64,000 bases of DNA from an uncultured Pelagibacteraceae bacterium. GTDB taxonomy: Bacteria; Pseudomonadota; Alphaproteobacteria; Pelagibacterales; Pelagibacteraceae. Shown one piece after another: positions 1-9,117 of this stretch (position 1 is its first letter; each line of letters opens with the position of its first letter). The notes below the pieces were generated by a model that worked only from the letters and a program-made list of their open reading frames with translations, had not been told where the DNA came from and did not search any database. The position numbers were made by a program, and so were the translations under genes. The stretch lies in the NCBI GenBank assembly GCA_902589505.1, contig CACITE010000001.1, positions 85,531-149,530 of the forward strand, given 5' to 3'.

Positions 1-83
1 GTTATATCTTTAAGGGCATGAACTGTTTCACCCTTAGGAGATTTGAATATCATGTTTACTTTTTGAGAAACTAAGTCGCTCAT
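1..83 (-). CDS. tauB: Taurine-type ABC transporter ATP-binding protein, N-terminal fragment
   Basis: Only the first 27 codons lie in the window; the gene runs off the left edge. They begin MSDLVSQKVNMIF and continue through a K-G-E-T-V-H-A-L-K-D-I stretch. This is the usual opening of an ABC ATPase, the first beta strand followed by 'vxALxdI'; Walker motifs lie outside the window. It is downstream of tauA on the same strand, so it is most likely the ATPase energising taurine/sulfonate uptake at the inner membrane. Substrate is inferred only from the neighbouring binding protein. Confidence 0.72.
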   Translation of the reverse strand, partial: MSDLVSQKVNMIFKSPKGETVHALKDI

Positions 84-115
84 AAAAATAATATATTAAA
101 ATTTTTGTTAAAAAA

Positions 116-147
116 ATAGGCACCAATTTATTAAAATTGGCGCCTAT
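116..147 (-). terminator. Intercistronic hairpin plus U-tract between tauA and tauB
   Basis: On the minus strand a 14-bp stem beginning ATAGGCGCC closes on a 4-nt loop and is followed directly by seven T residues. The single mismatch seen on the plus strand (A opposite C) becomes a G-U wobble in the minus-strand RNA, so the structure fits the tauA transcript. It resembles an intrinsic terminator. As tauB continues downstream with no other obvious promoter, it probably acts as a partial terminator giving more binding protein than ATPase. Confidence 0.75.
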
Positions 148-170
148 TAATATTTTATATAACTCTTAAA

Positions 171-1151
171 TTACGGTAGGTACTTAGTAGTAACTACTTT
201 AGAGTAATTTTTAAGAGCTGGGTTTTCCGCTGTTGCAAACATGTTACCCATAACATCTAGATATTTCATAAGTATTCCACCTTTATTCATATACTTAGAT
301 TTTATCTCAGCTGCATCTGGGAAACCAAAACCACCCATTTGCTTTTTAGTTCCAGCAAGATCCATAGCAGCATCTTTAGCTATAATGTTCATATTAGATT
401 TGCCAGCTCTAAATTTAGCATTGTATTCATGAGTTATTTCAACGAACGTTCTAACCATTCCAGGATTTTCTTTTAAGAATTTGTTAGTTACAGAAGTTAT
501 ATCAATACCAGATATTCCAGCATCAGTAGCTTCTTTAACAGACAACATTCTTGTACCTGCTTTAAGAGCGTTTTCGATAGACTTACCACCGAATAAACAT
601 GCCATAGCAACATCTCCATTTTGAAGTGCAGCAGAACCGTCTTCAGGGTTCATGTCTACAACTGTTACTTTACCGGCATCAGCTCCAACAACTTTCATTG
701 TTTCTTTGAAAACGTAATCCGCCATTGTTCCAACTGGAACGGCAACTTTTTTACCTTCTAGTTGAGCTGCGTTTGCTTTTGTAATGCCTGATGCATTAGA
801 AACTATACAAGTTGTGTTACCCATTCCGTATGTAACGGCGATATCCACAAGTTTGATAGGCGCTTTTGCATTAACAGCATTTACAAATGGTGTTAAACCT
901 TGCGAGTAAGAGATATCAATATCTCCAGACAACATAGCTTCAGTCATCTCACCACCAGTTGCAAAGTTTGTCCACTTAACAGGTACTCCCAACGCATCAT
1001 CAAAAACTTTTTTGACTTTAGCTTCTTGGTTTGGAGTAGCCCATTCTAAGAAGAATGCCACTCTTACTTGAGTAGCGGCTGAATAAGCCATAGAAGCACT
1101 AATTACTAATGCAACTACACTCCCTAAAAATAAACTTATTATTTTTTTCAT
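171..1151 (-). CDS. tauA: Taurine-type ABC transporter periplasmic binding protein (TauA family)
   Basis: The 326-residue protein starts with a clear Sec signal (MKKIISLFLG, then a hydrophobic core, cleavage near SMAYSA-AT). It has the fold of NMT1/TauA/SsuA binding proteins: an early beta strand 'VRVAFFLEWATP', then 'GGEMTEAMLSGDIDISY', in which the ligand-cleft loops lie. It should capture taurine or a related sulfonate in the periplasm for TauBC. A strong Shine-Dalgarno AAGGGG precedes the ATG. Aminotransferase and alanine dehydrogenase genes typical of taurine breakdown lie 2.6 kb away, which supports the substrate. Other small sulfonates remain possible. Confidence 0.82.
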   Translation of the reverse strand: MKKIISLFLGSVVALVISASMAYSAATQVRVAFFLEWATPNQEAKVKKVFDDALGVPVKWTNFATGGEMTEAMLSGDIDISYSQGLTPFVNAVNAKAPIKLVDIAVTYGMGNTTCIVSNASGITKANAAQLEGKKVAVPVGTMADYVFKETMKVVGADAGKVTVVDMNPEDGSAALQNGDVAMACLFGGKSIENALKAGTRMLSVKEATDAGISGIDITSVTNKFLKENPGMVRTFVEITHEYNAKFRAGKSNMNIIAKDAAMDLAGTKKQMGGFGFPDAAEIKSKYMNKGGILMKYLDVMGNMFATAENPALKNYSKVVTTKYLP

Positions 1152-1268
1152 AGTTTTCCCCTTAATAATTATTAAGTTAATGGTGATATTAAAGATTAAT
1201 TCTCATTATTATACAAGGTTTAATTGCATATTTACTTGAGGTTGTATTTTTGATCTAATGCATAATAT

Positions 1269-1463
1269 ATGAGATTTAATAAACCAAATAATGCAGGTTA
1301 TTCAGAGGCTCTAAAATACTCAGGTTATGCTAGATCAGCAAATATACTGGATTTAATAAAAAGGAACAAACAAGAAGAAAAGAAAGAAAAAGTCCAGAAA
1401 ATTTATACTATAATTGGTTTAGTAGGGTCTCTATTGATTTTAGCAGCAATTATTTACTTATAA
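1269..1463 (+). CDS. Small single-pass membrane protein, function unknown
   Basis: A 64-residue ORF with a polar N-terminal half containing a Lys/Glu-rich helix (NKQEEKKEKVQK) and one C-terminal membrane segment (IIGLVGSLLILAAIIYL) that ends at the stop codon. This is a tail-anchored arrangement with the charged part probably in the cytoplasm. It lies alone between two minus-strand genes, divergent from tauA with 117 bp between starts. Codon use matches neighbouring real genes. I recognise no family. Confidence 0.6.
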   Translation: MRFNKPNNAGYSEALKYSGYARSANILDLIKRNKQEEKKEKVQKIYTIIGLVGSLLILAAIIYL

Positions 1464-1475
1464 AAATTCGATTTA

Positions 1476-2369
1476 TCAAATTTCATCTAACCACTCTTTA
1501 TATATTTGATAATTTTCTTTGATATATTTTGGCATCATTTCTAATTTTAATGTTTCTAATTTTTCTCCTTTAAGCCATTTATTTTCTTTCTTATCAACAC
1601 CATGATTGTACATAACTCTTTTTGTATTAATTAGCTTTTCTAAATCAGAAATTTTTAAACCTCCGCTTTCAAAATCTTTATAATGAACAAAACTTTTTAA
1701 TTTTTTTTCTATATCTTTTGCTGATTTTATATTTGTAAAATGCCATCCTCCATCTAAAATAAATTTAATATCATTATACTTTTTTTTAGAAAAAATAATA
1801 TCAATTCTCCACAGTGGATATTTTTTATTTTTTATCCATTGTAACCATTCTGCAGATTTTAAATATTTTTTTTTACAAGCTTTAGATCCATACCACGGCA
1901 TTTTATAATAAAGATTAAATTTATAATAAAACATTTTTTGTTTAAAAAAAATTAATTTTTCTTTGATTGCTTTAAAATTTATATTTTCAAGATTTGGAAT
2001 TTCATCAAGATCGCCAACTATAATTATATCTTCCGGATTGGCTTCTGAAATTCCTTTTCGTGTCTCTTCTAATTGGAAGATATGTCTCTTATAAGCGTTA
2101 GATTGTGTTTTTGAGCTTATAATGTCATGCGAATCATTTTCATTTATATCTTCGACGTTTGGAGGAGGTTTATCTACAATGATATAAATTATTTTATCTT
2201 TAAATTTCTTATATTTATTTATGTCAAAAAGTAATTTTTTAGGTTTGCCATTATGAGTATATGTAGCCTCTGATATAACAAATTTATGAACAAATTTGTC
2301 TAAAATATTCAGTCGTACATTTAACAACATTTCTTCATCAAAAAATTGAAAACAATCGTATATCTTCAT
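1476..2369 (-). CDS. Glycosyltransferase family 17-like protein
   Basis: 297 residues. The opening 'MKIYDCFQFFDEEMLLNVRLNIL', the 'FVISEATYTHNGKPK' stretch and an acidic 'VGDLDEIP' motif near residue 118 are hallmarks of GT17 (N-acetylglucosaminyltransferase-type) proteins found in bacterial surface-sugar loci; the D-x-D motif would bind the metal-nucleotide sugar. There is no signal peptide or membrane segment, so it acts in the cytoplasm or at the inner face of the membrane. It overlaps the upstream RmlD-like gene by 4 bp (ATGA), implying translational coupling. Donor and acceptor sugars are unknown. Confidence 0.75.
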   Translation of the reverse strand: MKIYDCFQFFDEEMLLNVRLNILDKFVHKFVISEATYTHNGKPKKLLFDINKYKKFKDKIIYIIVDKPPPNVEDINENDSHDIISSKTQSNAYKRHIFQLEETRKGISEANPEDIIIVGDLDEIPNLENINFKAIKEKLIFFKQKMFYYKFNLYYKMPWYGSKACKKKYLKSAEWLQWIKNKKYPLWRIDIIFSKKKYNDIKFILDGGWHFTNIKSAKDIEKKLKSFVHYKDFESGGLKISDLEKLINTKRVMYNHGVDKKENKWLKGEKLETLKLEMMPKYIKENYQIYKEWLDEI

Positions 2370-3085
2370 TTAATTATTTTTTTGAATTTATTAATGTTCA
2401 TTGAAGGTTTTAAAGGATATTTTTTTCCAAAAATTGTTTTTGCTGAAATTTTTTTTATTTTTGGATTATATTTTTTTGCGAAATTATAAACACTTTGTGT
2501 TTTTCCCCCAAAATTAATTATCCCTTTTTTATCAATTAATTTGAACATATATTTAGCCAAATTTTCATGAAAAATAAAATTTGTAATGAAATCTGTAAAA
2601 GCTTTTTTATGCACAAAAGGTTTTTCAGTCATACACGCTCTAAGAATAAGTGAATTTTTATACATATGAACAGAACTTTCGCCTCCAAGCTTTGACCAGG
2701 CATAATTATTATTAGGTAAGAGAGAATTGTTTTCCTTATAATTTCCTTTAGTCCCTGGATATACGTAACTAGTAGAAAAATAAATTAATTTTATATTTAA
2801 TTTAGAACAAATTTTAGTGATGTTTGCTGTACCAATAATATTTAAATCAATACTTTTTTGTATAAATTTTTCATGCATTTCCATCGGTCTAGACAAACCC
2901 GCAAGATGTATCAAGTATTTGGGTCTTCTAAATTTTAGATATTTTAGTATAGATTTTGTTTTTAAAATATTAAGTTCTTTTTTTTTTGGAAAAAACAATT
3001 GATATCTGCTTTTCACCTTTTTTAGCTCATGAGCAAAACGTCCAGTTCCGCCCGTAACAACAATTTTATTTTTATGAAGAAACAT
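2366..3085 (-). CDS. RmlD-like NAD(P)-dependent sugar reductase/epimerase, short form
   Basis: 239-residue SDR-extended protein with an N-terminal TGGTGRFA nucleotide loop (about 11-18), 'LIHLAGLSRP', the catalytic Ser region 'STSYVYPG' and the Y-A-W-S-K (YxxxK) active site. Order and spacing match dTDP-4-dehydrorhamnose reductase (RmlD), but it is about 50 residues shorter than the usual 290, with most loss in the C-terminal substrate-binding half. It lies between rmlC and a GT17, so a final reduction to a dTDP-deoxyhexose is the likely job. The product may not be rhamnose. Confidence 0.7.
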   Translation of the reverse strand: MFLHKNKIVVTGGTGRFAHELKKVKSRYQLFFPKKKELNILKTKSILKYLKFRRPKYLIHLAGLSRPMEMHEKFIQKSIDLNIIGTANITKICSKLNIKLIYFSTSYVYPGTKGNYKENNSLLPNNNYAWSKLGGESSVHMYKNSLILRACMTEKPFVHKKAFTDFITNFIFHENLAKYMFKLIDKKGIINFGGKTQSVYNFAKKYNPKIKKISAKTIFGKKYPLKPSMNINKFKKIIK

Positions 3086-3094
3086 AAAAAATAA

Positions 3095-3634
3095 CTAATT
3101 TTTTTTAATATATAGTTTTTTAAATTCTTTGAATTTTAGATTTTTCCTATCCTTTGGGGAAACAATAGGGTGTTTAGTTGGCCATTTTATGTCCAAATCC
3201 CTATCATTCCAACTTATGCCTACTTCATCTTTTTTAGATCTATAATTTGTACATGTGTAGTAAACTATATTCTCTTTTTTGAGACCGATAAAACCATGAG
3301 CAAAACCTGCTGGCACAAATACAGATTTAGCATTTTTGGCAGAAAGAATTATTTTGAAATTTTTACCAAAAGTTTTTGATCCTTTTCTAAGATCAACCAC
3401 CACATCCATAACAGCTCCTTGTAATACCGAAACATATTTATCCTGCGGAAATTTTGTTTGCAAGTGAAGGCCTCTGATAACGTTTTTTTTTGATTTTGAA
3501 ACACATCCAAATACGAAGTTTTTGTTTTTAAAAAATTTTTTTTTATAATTTTCTCTAAAAAACCCCCTGCTATCATTGTTGTTTTTGGATTGAATAACTT
3601 TTAATCCAGGTATTTTGGTTGATATGATTCTCAT
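3095..3634 (-). CDS. rmlC: dTDP-4-dehydrorhamnose 3,5-epimerase
   Basis: Cupin-fold epimerase converting dTDP-4-keto-6-deoxyglucose to the L-lyxo isomer. Visible family motifs are 'DSRGFFRENY', 'VIRGLHLQ' (catalytic His in the RGLH motif), 'VVVDLRKGS', 'VFVPAGFAHGF' and 'IKWP'. I place the start at the internal ATG at 3634 (MRIISTKIPGLKVI), where family homology begins, rather than nine codons upstream; this gives 179 residues, the normal size. The partner dehydratase rmlB lies 23 kb away at 26509-27537 and no rmlA is in the window. Confidence 0.88.
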   Translation of the reverse strand: MRIISTKIPGLKVIQSKNNNDSRGFFRENYKKKFFKNKNFVFGCVSKSKKNVIRGLHLQTKFPQDKYVSVLQGAVMDVVVDLRKGSKTFGKNFKIILSAKNAKSVFVPAGFAHGFIGLKKENIVYYTCTNYRSKKDEVGISWNDRDLDIKWPTKHPIVSPKDRKNLKFKEFKKLYIKKN

Positions 3635-3773
3635 ATAAGTAATTCTATATACGCTAAACATAATGAAAAAAAAACAAAATACTACTCAAAGTTGTATCAT
3701 TGTAATTTTTTATTGGTAGTTTTAGTAAAAATGATAGTCTAAAAGAACTAGATTAAAGGACGATAGGAAAATT

Positions 3774-5111
3774 ATGGCCACAGAAAACACAAACAAGATA
3801 CCCAATTCATTACAAGAGCATTGGATGCCTTTTACATCAAATAAAGATTTTAAAGAAAATCCAAGATTAATAACCGAAGCTAAAGGTGTTTATCTAAAAG
3901 ACCATCACGGCAGAACACAAATTGATGCAAGTTCTGGATTATTTTGCAATCCTTTAGGACACGGAAGAAAAGAAATTACAAACGCAGTTACAAAACAATT
4001 AGATCAGCTTGATTATGTTCAGCCCTTTCAACAAGGCTTTGGTGGCTCTTTTGAACTTGCTAGAAGAATATCCAAGCATACACCTGGAGATTTAAATAGA
4101 ATTTTTTATACTATTTGTGGATCTACTGCAGTTGAGACCGCAATTAAAATTGTGATTGCATATCACAAAGCAAGAGGACAAGGACAAAGATTTCGTTTTG
4201 TAGGACGTGAACGTGCTTATCATGGAATGAATATAGGAGCAACTTCTGTAGGAGGTATGATAAATAATGTAAAAACTTTTGCGAGTGTACTTATGCCGGG
4301 CGTTGTTCACATGAGACATACTCACTTAGCAGAACATAAGTTTATTAAAGGCCAGCCAAAAACTGGCGCAGAAATGGCTGAAGACCTAGAGCGTATATGT
4401 ACAAATTTTGGATCAGAAAATATTGCAGCTTGTATCGTAGAACCGATAGCAGGTTCGACCGGAACATTAGTTCCACCAAAAGGATATTTGGAACGTTTAA
4501 GAGAAATTTGCGATAAACATGGAATAGTTTTAATTTTTGATGAAGTAATTACAGGCTGGGGTAGAACAGGCTCAGCTTTTGCCTCTTTGGAATTTGGTGT
4601 AACACCTGATGTAATGACTATGGCCAAAGCTACAACTAATGGAGTAGTTCCCATGGGAGTTGTTGCTGTAAAGGAAAAAATTTATGATGCAGTTATGGAT
4701 GCATCTCCAAAAGGTGCTGTTGAACTATTTCACGGTTACACTTATTCAGGCATTCCAGTTGCTGTTGCTGCAGCGTTGGCAGTACAAGATATTTTTGAAA
4801 AAGAGGATATTTTTAAGAGATCAAAAGAGATGTCTCCATATTTTTTAAATGGAATTTTTTCTTTAAAAGATCTTGCTGGAATAGATAATATTAGAGGCTA
4901 TGGAATGATGGCGGGTATAGATATGAAATTAAAAGAAAAACCAGGTAGAGCAGGCTTTGAATGCTTTAAGGCATGTTATGAAGCGGGTGTTAATTTTAAA
5001 GCTACTGGTGACTGCTTAATTATAGCGCCTCAATTTATTTGTGAAAAAAAGCACATAGATGAGATTATTGAAAAGCTAAGAACTGGTATTTCAAACTATA
5101 TGAAAAAATAG
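3774..5111 (+). CDS. tpa: Class III aminotransferase, probable taurine (omega-amino acid):pyruvate transaminase
   Basis: 445-residue PLP enzyme of the omega-amino-acid:pyruvate group. It has the 'HWMPFTSN' start, 'GSTAVETAIK' phosphate-binding region, 'RAYHGMNIGATS', the Asp of 'LIFDEVITGWGRTG' and the Schiff-base Lys285 in 'MTMAKATTNG'. It would move the amino group of taurine (or beta-alanine/GABA-like amines) to pyruvate, giving alanine and sulfoacetaldehyde. Alanine dehydrogenase follows after 2 bp and regenerates pyruvate, the classic Tpa-Ald pairing. A good SD (AAAGGACG) precedes it. Taurine is favoured by nearby tauAB. Xsc, the next enzyme, is not in the window. Confidence 0.75.
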   Translation: MATENTNKIPNSLQEHWMPFTSNKDFKENPRLITEAKGVYLKDHHGRTQIDASSGLFCNPLGHGRKEITNAVTKQLDQLDYVQPFQQGFGGSFELARRISKHTPGDLNRIFYTICGSTAVETAIKIVIAYHKARGQGQRFRFVGRERAYHGMNIGATSVGGMINNVKTFASVLMPGVVHMRHTHLAEHKFIKGQPKTGAEMAEDLERICTNFGSENIAACIVEPIAGSTGTLVPPKGYLERLREICDKHGIVLIFDEVITGWGRTGSAFASLEFGVTPDVMTMAKATTNGVVPMGVVAVKEKIYDAVMDASPKGAVELFHGYTYSGIPVAVAAALAVQDIFEKEDIFKRSKEMSPYFLNGIFSLKDLAGIDNIRGYGMMAGIDMKLKEKPGRAGFECFKACYEAGVNFKATGDCLIIAPQFICEKKHIDEIIEKLRTGISNYMKK

Positions 5112-5113
5112 TT

Positions 5114-6229
5114 ATGCGTATCGGCGTTCCTAAAGAAATTAAACCCCAGGAAAACAGAATAGGCCTAACCCCAGATAGCGTAAAAGCTTTAACTGCCAAT
5201 GGACATGAAGTGTTAGTTGAAAATAATGGTGGCTATGAAGCAGGATTTGATAACGAACAATATAAAAAATCTGGTGCTAAAATCATTGATAAAGCAGGAG
5301 ACATTTTTAACGATTCAGACATAATTGTAAAAGTTAAAGAACCTTTATCAAGTGAAATAAAAATGATCAGAGAAGACCAAATTGTTTTTACTTATCTTCA
5401 TTTAGCTGCAGCCAAAGAATTAACAGAAGGCTTAGTAAAATCGAAATCGATTTGTATAGCTTATGAGACCATAACAGATAATAATGGGAGACTACCATTA
5501 TTAGCACCAATGAGTGCGGTAGCTGGGAGGATGTCAGTGCAAGCTGGAGCACATTGTTTGGAGAAAAACCAAAAAGGAAAAGGTATATTACTAGGTGGAG
5601 CGCCAGGCGGCGAACCAGGAAATGTTGTGATACTTGGCGGTGGAGTTGTTGGAGAAAATGCAGCTGTAATAGCAACAGGTATGAGAGCAAAAGTTCATAT
5701 AGTTGATAAATCTAAAGAAAGATTAAACCAGCTAAAAGAAATGTTTGGTAATAAAATTATTCCACAATTAAGTAGCGAAACTGATTTAGAAAAATTAGTT
5801 TGTGAATGTGATTTGCTTGTTGGAGGTGTTTTAATTCCAGGAGCAGAAGCTCCCAAATTAGTAACAAAAAAAATGATTAAAAAAATGAAAAGAGGTTCAG
5901 TAATTGTTGATGTGGCTATAGATCAAGGTGGTTGCGTTGAAACAAGCAAACCAACTACTCATGCAAACCCTACTTACATAGTTGATGATATAGTTCATTA
6001 TTGTGTAGCTAATATGCCCGGCGGTGTTCCTCGAACGTCAACTCTTGCATTAAACAAAGCTACCTTGCCTTTTTTGTCTAAGCTCGCAAAAGAGGGTTGC
6101 AAAAAAGCATTAATGAACGATTCGAATTTTATGGCTGGATTAAATGTTTATAAGGGTAATGTAACTTATAAAGCTGTAGCAGAAGTATTTGGTCATGAAT
6201 ATATTTCCCCAAATGATTTGATAAGTTAA
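5114..6229 (+). CDS. ald: Alanine dehydrogenase
   Basis: 371 residues, the normal length. It catalyses NAD-dependent oxidative deamination of L-alanine to pyruvate and ammonium. The N-terminal signature 'MRIGVPKEIKPQENRIGLTP', the active-site 'VKVKEP' Lys and 'TYLHLAAA' His, and the 'VVILGGGVVGENAA' Rossmann loop are all present. It starts 2 bp after the aminotransferase stop and its own stop overlaps the next ATG, so it is in one operon. In this context it recycles alanine made by the transaminase and releases amine nitrogen as ammonium. Confidence 0.93.
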   Translation: MRIGVPKEIKPQENRIGLTPDSVKALTANGHEVLVENNGGYEAGFDNEQYKKSGAKIIDKAGDIFNDSDIIVKVKEPLSSEIKMIREDQIVFTYLHLAAAKELTEGLVKSKSICIAYETITDNNGRLPLLAPMSAVAGRMSVQAGAHCLEKNQKGKGILLGGAPGGEPGNVVILGGGVVGENAAVIATGMRAKVHIVDKSKERLNQLKEMFGNKIIPQLSSETDLEKLVCECDLLVGGVLIPGAEAPKLVTKKMIKKMKRGSVIVDVAIDQGGCVETSKPTTHANPTYIVDDIVHYCVANMPGGVPRTSTLALNKATLPFLSKLAKEGCKKALMNDSNFMAGLNVYKGNVTYKAVAEVFGHEYISPNDLIS

Positions 6230-6669
6230 TGTACAAACCTTTACCAAAACAATTAACAATTAAAAAATCACCCATAGAAGGTTTAGGATTATATGCTACA
6301 GAAGATATTAAAAAAAATTCGTACATTGGAGTAACACATATTAGAGATGAACAATTTGAGAATAAGTATATAAGAACACCAGTCGGCGGTTTTTATAACC
6401 ATTCAAACAAACCTAATGTAATTAGAATGGTTTCAGACTTATTACCCAAGTTACAATTCGGTGATATCGTGGATACAAAAAAAAATATTAAAGAAGAGAA
6501 AGATCACAATACATCATTAGAAAATGCGTTTTATCACCTACAAGAAAAAAGTGATGCAAAATATATGTTTTTAATAACCATTAAAGATATCAAGGCTGGT
6601 GATGAGTTGACAGCTAATTACAATCTTTACACATACCCTAAGACGGGTATAGGCATTCAGGCTTTTTAA
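6229..6669 (+). CDS. SET-domain protein (putative lysine methyltransferase)
   Basis: A 146-residue protein that is essentially only a SET domain: 'GLGLYATEDI' (18-27), the SAM-site 'NHSNKPN' motif (57-63) and the closing 'GDELTANYNLY' (124-134) with its Tyr. These are the conserved elements of SET lysine methyltransferases. Pre-SET and zinc post-SET modules are absent. The start codon overlaps the ald stop (TAATG), so it is co-translated with Ald and precedes the demethylase gene. The target is unknown; a ribosomal protein or a neighbouring enzyme are possibilities. Confidence 0.8.
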   Translation: MYKPLPKQLTIKKSPIEGLGLYATEDIKKNSYIGVTHIRDEQFENKYIRTPVGGFYNHSNKPNVIRMVSDLLPKLQFGDIVDTKKNIKEEKDHNTSLENAFYHLQEKSDAKYMFLITIKDIKAGDELTANYNLYTYPKTGIGIQAF

Positions 6670-6684
6670 AACTAATATAATTAT

Positions 6685-9117
6685 ATGTTACCAAAAAACA
6701 CCAAAGTAGTAGTTGTTGGTGGTGGAATTGCTGGATGTTCTACTGCTTACCACTTAGCAAAATTTGGTTGGAAGGATGTAATTTTGTTTGAAAGAGATCA
6801 ACTTACATCTGGTACGACATGGCATGCAGCTGGATTAGTTAGCCAACTAGGTCCAACAGCTGCTATTACTAAAATAAGAAAATATACGACAGATCTATAC
6901 AAAGAATTGGAAAAAAAAATAGACTTTTCAGCAGGATTAAAATTAAACGGAGCTTTATCAATAGCAACAACCAAAGGTAGATGGCAGGAGCTTCAAAGAC
7001 AGGCAACCACAGCTCAATTGTTTGATGTTCATGTAGAAGTATTGAACTTAAATCAAATAAAAAAAATTTATCCAATAATAAATGAAAAAGATATTTTAGG
7101 AGGTATTTACATGCCTGGAGATGGTCAAGCAGATCCAATCGGAGTAACCAATTTGTTAGCCAAAGCAGCGAAACAATTAGGAGTCAAAATATTTGAAAAG
7201 AGCCCTGTTGAAAAAATTTTGGTAAAAAATGGAAGAATTTCTGGAGTTAAAGTTAACAATCAAATAATTGAATGTGAGTATCTAGTTTTATCAACTGGAA
7301 TGTGGTCAAGGCAAATAGGCGAAGAACTGGGTATTAGTATACCGTTATATCCTGCAGAACACTTTTATATTATTACAGAACCAATCAAGGATTTGCCTAA
7401 AGATTTAGCTGTATTAAGAGATTTTGACGACAGGTTATATTTGAAAGAGGATGCTGGCAAATTATTAGTAGGAATTTTTGAAGGAAAATCAATCCCAGCA
7501 TTTGAAAAGACTAATAAAGTTCCGAACGATTTTTCATTTGCAGAATTTCCTGAAAATTTTGACCATTTTGAACCTTATTTAGAAGCATCATTTAGACGAG
7601 TGCCTCTTTTAAAAAAAGCAGGAATTAGAAAATTTTTTGCAGGTCCTGAATCTTTTACACCTGACACAAATACATTATTAGGAGAAGTTCCTGAAGTTAA
7701 AAACTTTTTTGTTTGCTGTGGATTTAATAGCATTGGAATTGGTAGTGGTGGAGGAGCTGGTAAAGTAACAGCAGAATGGATGATAAATGGTCACGTTAAC
7801 GAAGATTTATTTATTTACGATATAAAAAGATTTCAAAAATTTCACTCAAAAATTAACTTTATTAAGAAAAGAATAACCGAAACATTAGGAGATTTGTATG
7901 GAATGCATTGGCCTTACAAACAACACAAAACGTCTAGGAACGAAAAACTATTTCCATATCACGAAGAATTAAAAAAAGCAGGCGCTTGTTTTGGAGTTTC
8001 GTCAGGTTATGAAAGACCACTTTGGTTTGCTCTAAACAATGAAAAGGCAGAACTTAAATACAGCTATAATTATCAAAACTGGTATCCAGCAGTAGAGTAC
8101 GAAACTAAGAATGCTAGAAAGAATGTTGGTTTATTCGATCTGACCGCTTTTTCTAAATACGATTTAAAAGGAGAAAAATCACATAGTGAATTACAAAGAA
8201 TATGTACAGCTAACATAAAAAATGAAATCGGGAAAACTACCTATACTCAAATGTTGAATGAAGATGGAGGAATAGAAACAGATTTAACTATTGTTTGCAT
8301 GGATAAGAATTACTTTCGAGTTATAACTTCTGCGGCAAACAAAGAACATGACAAGTTTCATATATTAAAATATTTATCAAAAGAAGTAGAATTTAAAGAT
8401 GTTTCCGATGAAATTGCTTGCCTTGGTATCTTTGGTCCCAAAAGTAGAAGTTTAATGTCAAAGTTGTCGAATGATAATTTCTCTAATGAAAATTTTAAAT
8501 TTGGTACAAGCAAATTAATAAAAATAAATAATAAAGAAATATACGCACAAAGGTTATCTTATGTAGGTGAGCTAGGTTTTGAACTTTATATAAAAATGAA
8601 TGAATCAAAAGAAATATACAATTTAATAATTAGCAAAGGTAAAGAATTTAATCTTTCCCATTGCGGAATGTTTGCAATGGATACTATGAGAATGGAAAAA
8701 GGATACTTACATTGGGGGCATGATATGTCACCTGAGGAAAATCAATATGAGGCGGGCTTGAGTTTTGCAATTAGTTATAAAAAAAATGTAGATTTTATTG
8801 GTAAAGAAGCGCTTCTTACAATAAAGAAACAAAAACCTAAAAAGAAACTTGTAATCTTAACTTTAAAAGAAAATAAACCTGGATTTCCTTTATTATTGCA
8901 TGACGAGCCCATCTTAAGTGGAGGTAAGATTATTGGGAGAACAACATCAGGCAATTATTCGTTTAATTATAAAAAAAATATGGCTTTTGGTTACATTAAC
9001 ACAGAACAAAATTTAAATGGCAAAGATATAGAAATTGAAGTGGAAAAAACAAAATATAAAGCCGTCATAGAAACTAAACCACTTCACGATCCTGATAACA
9101 GAATTACAAAGAGTTAA
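6685..9117 (+). CDS. FAD-dependent demethylase, dimethylglycine/sarcosine dehydrogenase type (DAO + GcvT domains)
   Basis: 810 residues. The N-terminal half is a D-amino-acid-oxidase FAD domain ([17 protein letters not shown], then '[14 protein letters not shown]', where the His typically carries covalent FAD). The C-terminal half (about 430-805) is a folate-binding GcvT/aminomethyltransferase domain ('[19 protein letters not shown]', '[10 protein letters not shown]', '[13 protein letters not shown]'). Such enzymes oxidatively demethylate N-methylated glycines and pass the one-carbon unit to tetrahydrofolate. The substrate could be dimethylglycine, sarcosine or a related osmolyte fragment. 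It ends tail-to-tail with mocA with a 14-bp overlap. Confidence 0.88.
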   Translation: MLPKNTKVVVVGGGIAGCSTAYHLAKFGWKDVILFERDQLTSGTTWHAAGLVSQLGPTAAITKIRKYTTDLYKELEKKIDFSAGLKLNGALSIATTKGRWQELQRQATTAQLFDVHVEVLNLNQIKKIYPIINEKDILGGIYMPGDGQADPIGVTNLLAKAAKQLGVKIFEKSPVEKILVKNGRISGVKVNNQIIECEYLVLSTGMWSRQIGEELGISIPLYPAEHFYIITEPIKDLPKDLAVLRDFDDRLYLKEDAGKLLVGIFEGKSIPAFEKTNKVPNDFSFAEFPENFDHFEPYLEASFRRVPLLKKAGIRKFFAGPESFTPDTNTLLGEVPEVKNFFVCCGFNSIGIGSGGGAGKVTAEWMINGHVNEDLFIYDIKRFQKFHSKINFIKKRITETLGDLYGMHWPYKQHKTSRNEKLFPYHEELKKAGACFGVSSGYERPLWFALNNEKAELKYSYNYQNWYPAVEYETKNARKNVGLFDLTAFSKYDLKGEKSHSELQRICTANIKNEIGKTTYTQMLNEDGGIETDLTIVCMDKNYFRVITSAANKEHDKFHILKYLSKEVEFKDVSDEIACLGIFGPKSRSLMSKLSNDNFSNENFKFGTSKLIKINNKEIYAQRLSYVGELGFELYIKMNESKEIYNLIISKGKEFNLSHCGMFAMDTMRMEKGYLHWGHDMSPEENQYEAGLSFAISYKKNVDFIGKEALLTIKKQKPKKKLVILTLKENKPGFPLLLHDEPILSGGKIIGRTTSGNYSFNYKKNMAFGYINTEQNLNGKDIEIEVEKTKYKAVIETKPLHDPDNRITKS

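Noticed and set aside
241..432. Plus-strand ORF opposite tauA
   Set aside because: Lies wholly antisense to a clear binding-protein gene; sequence is a frame shadow with no family resemblance.
1152..1268. Riboswitch or small RNA between tauA and the small membrane gene
   Set aside because: Sequence is AT-rich without stable stems; treated as divergent promoter space.
4322..4654. Minus-strand 110-codon ORF opposite the aminotransferase
   Set aside because: Complement of conserved PLP-enzyme codons, no start signal, no homology.
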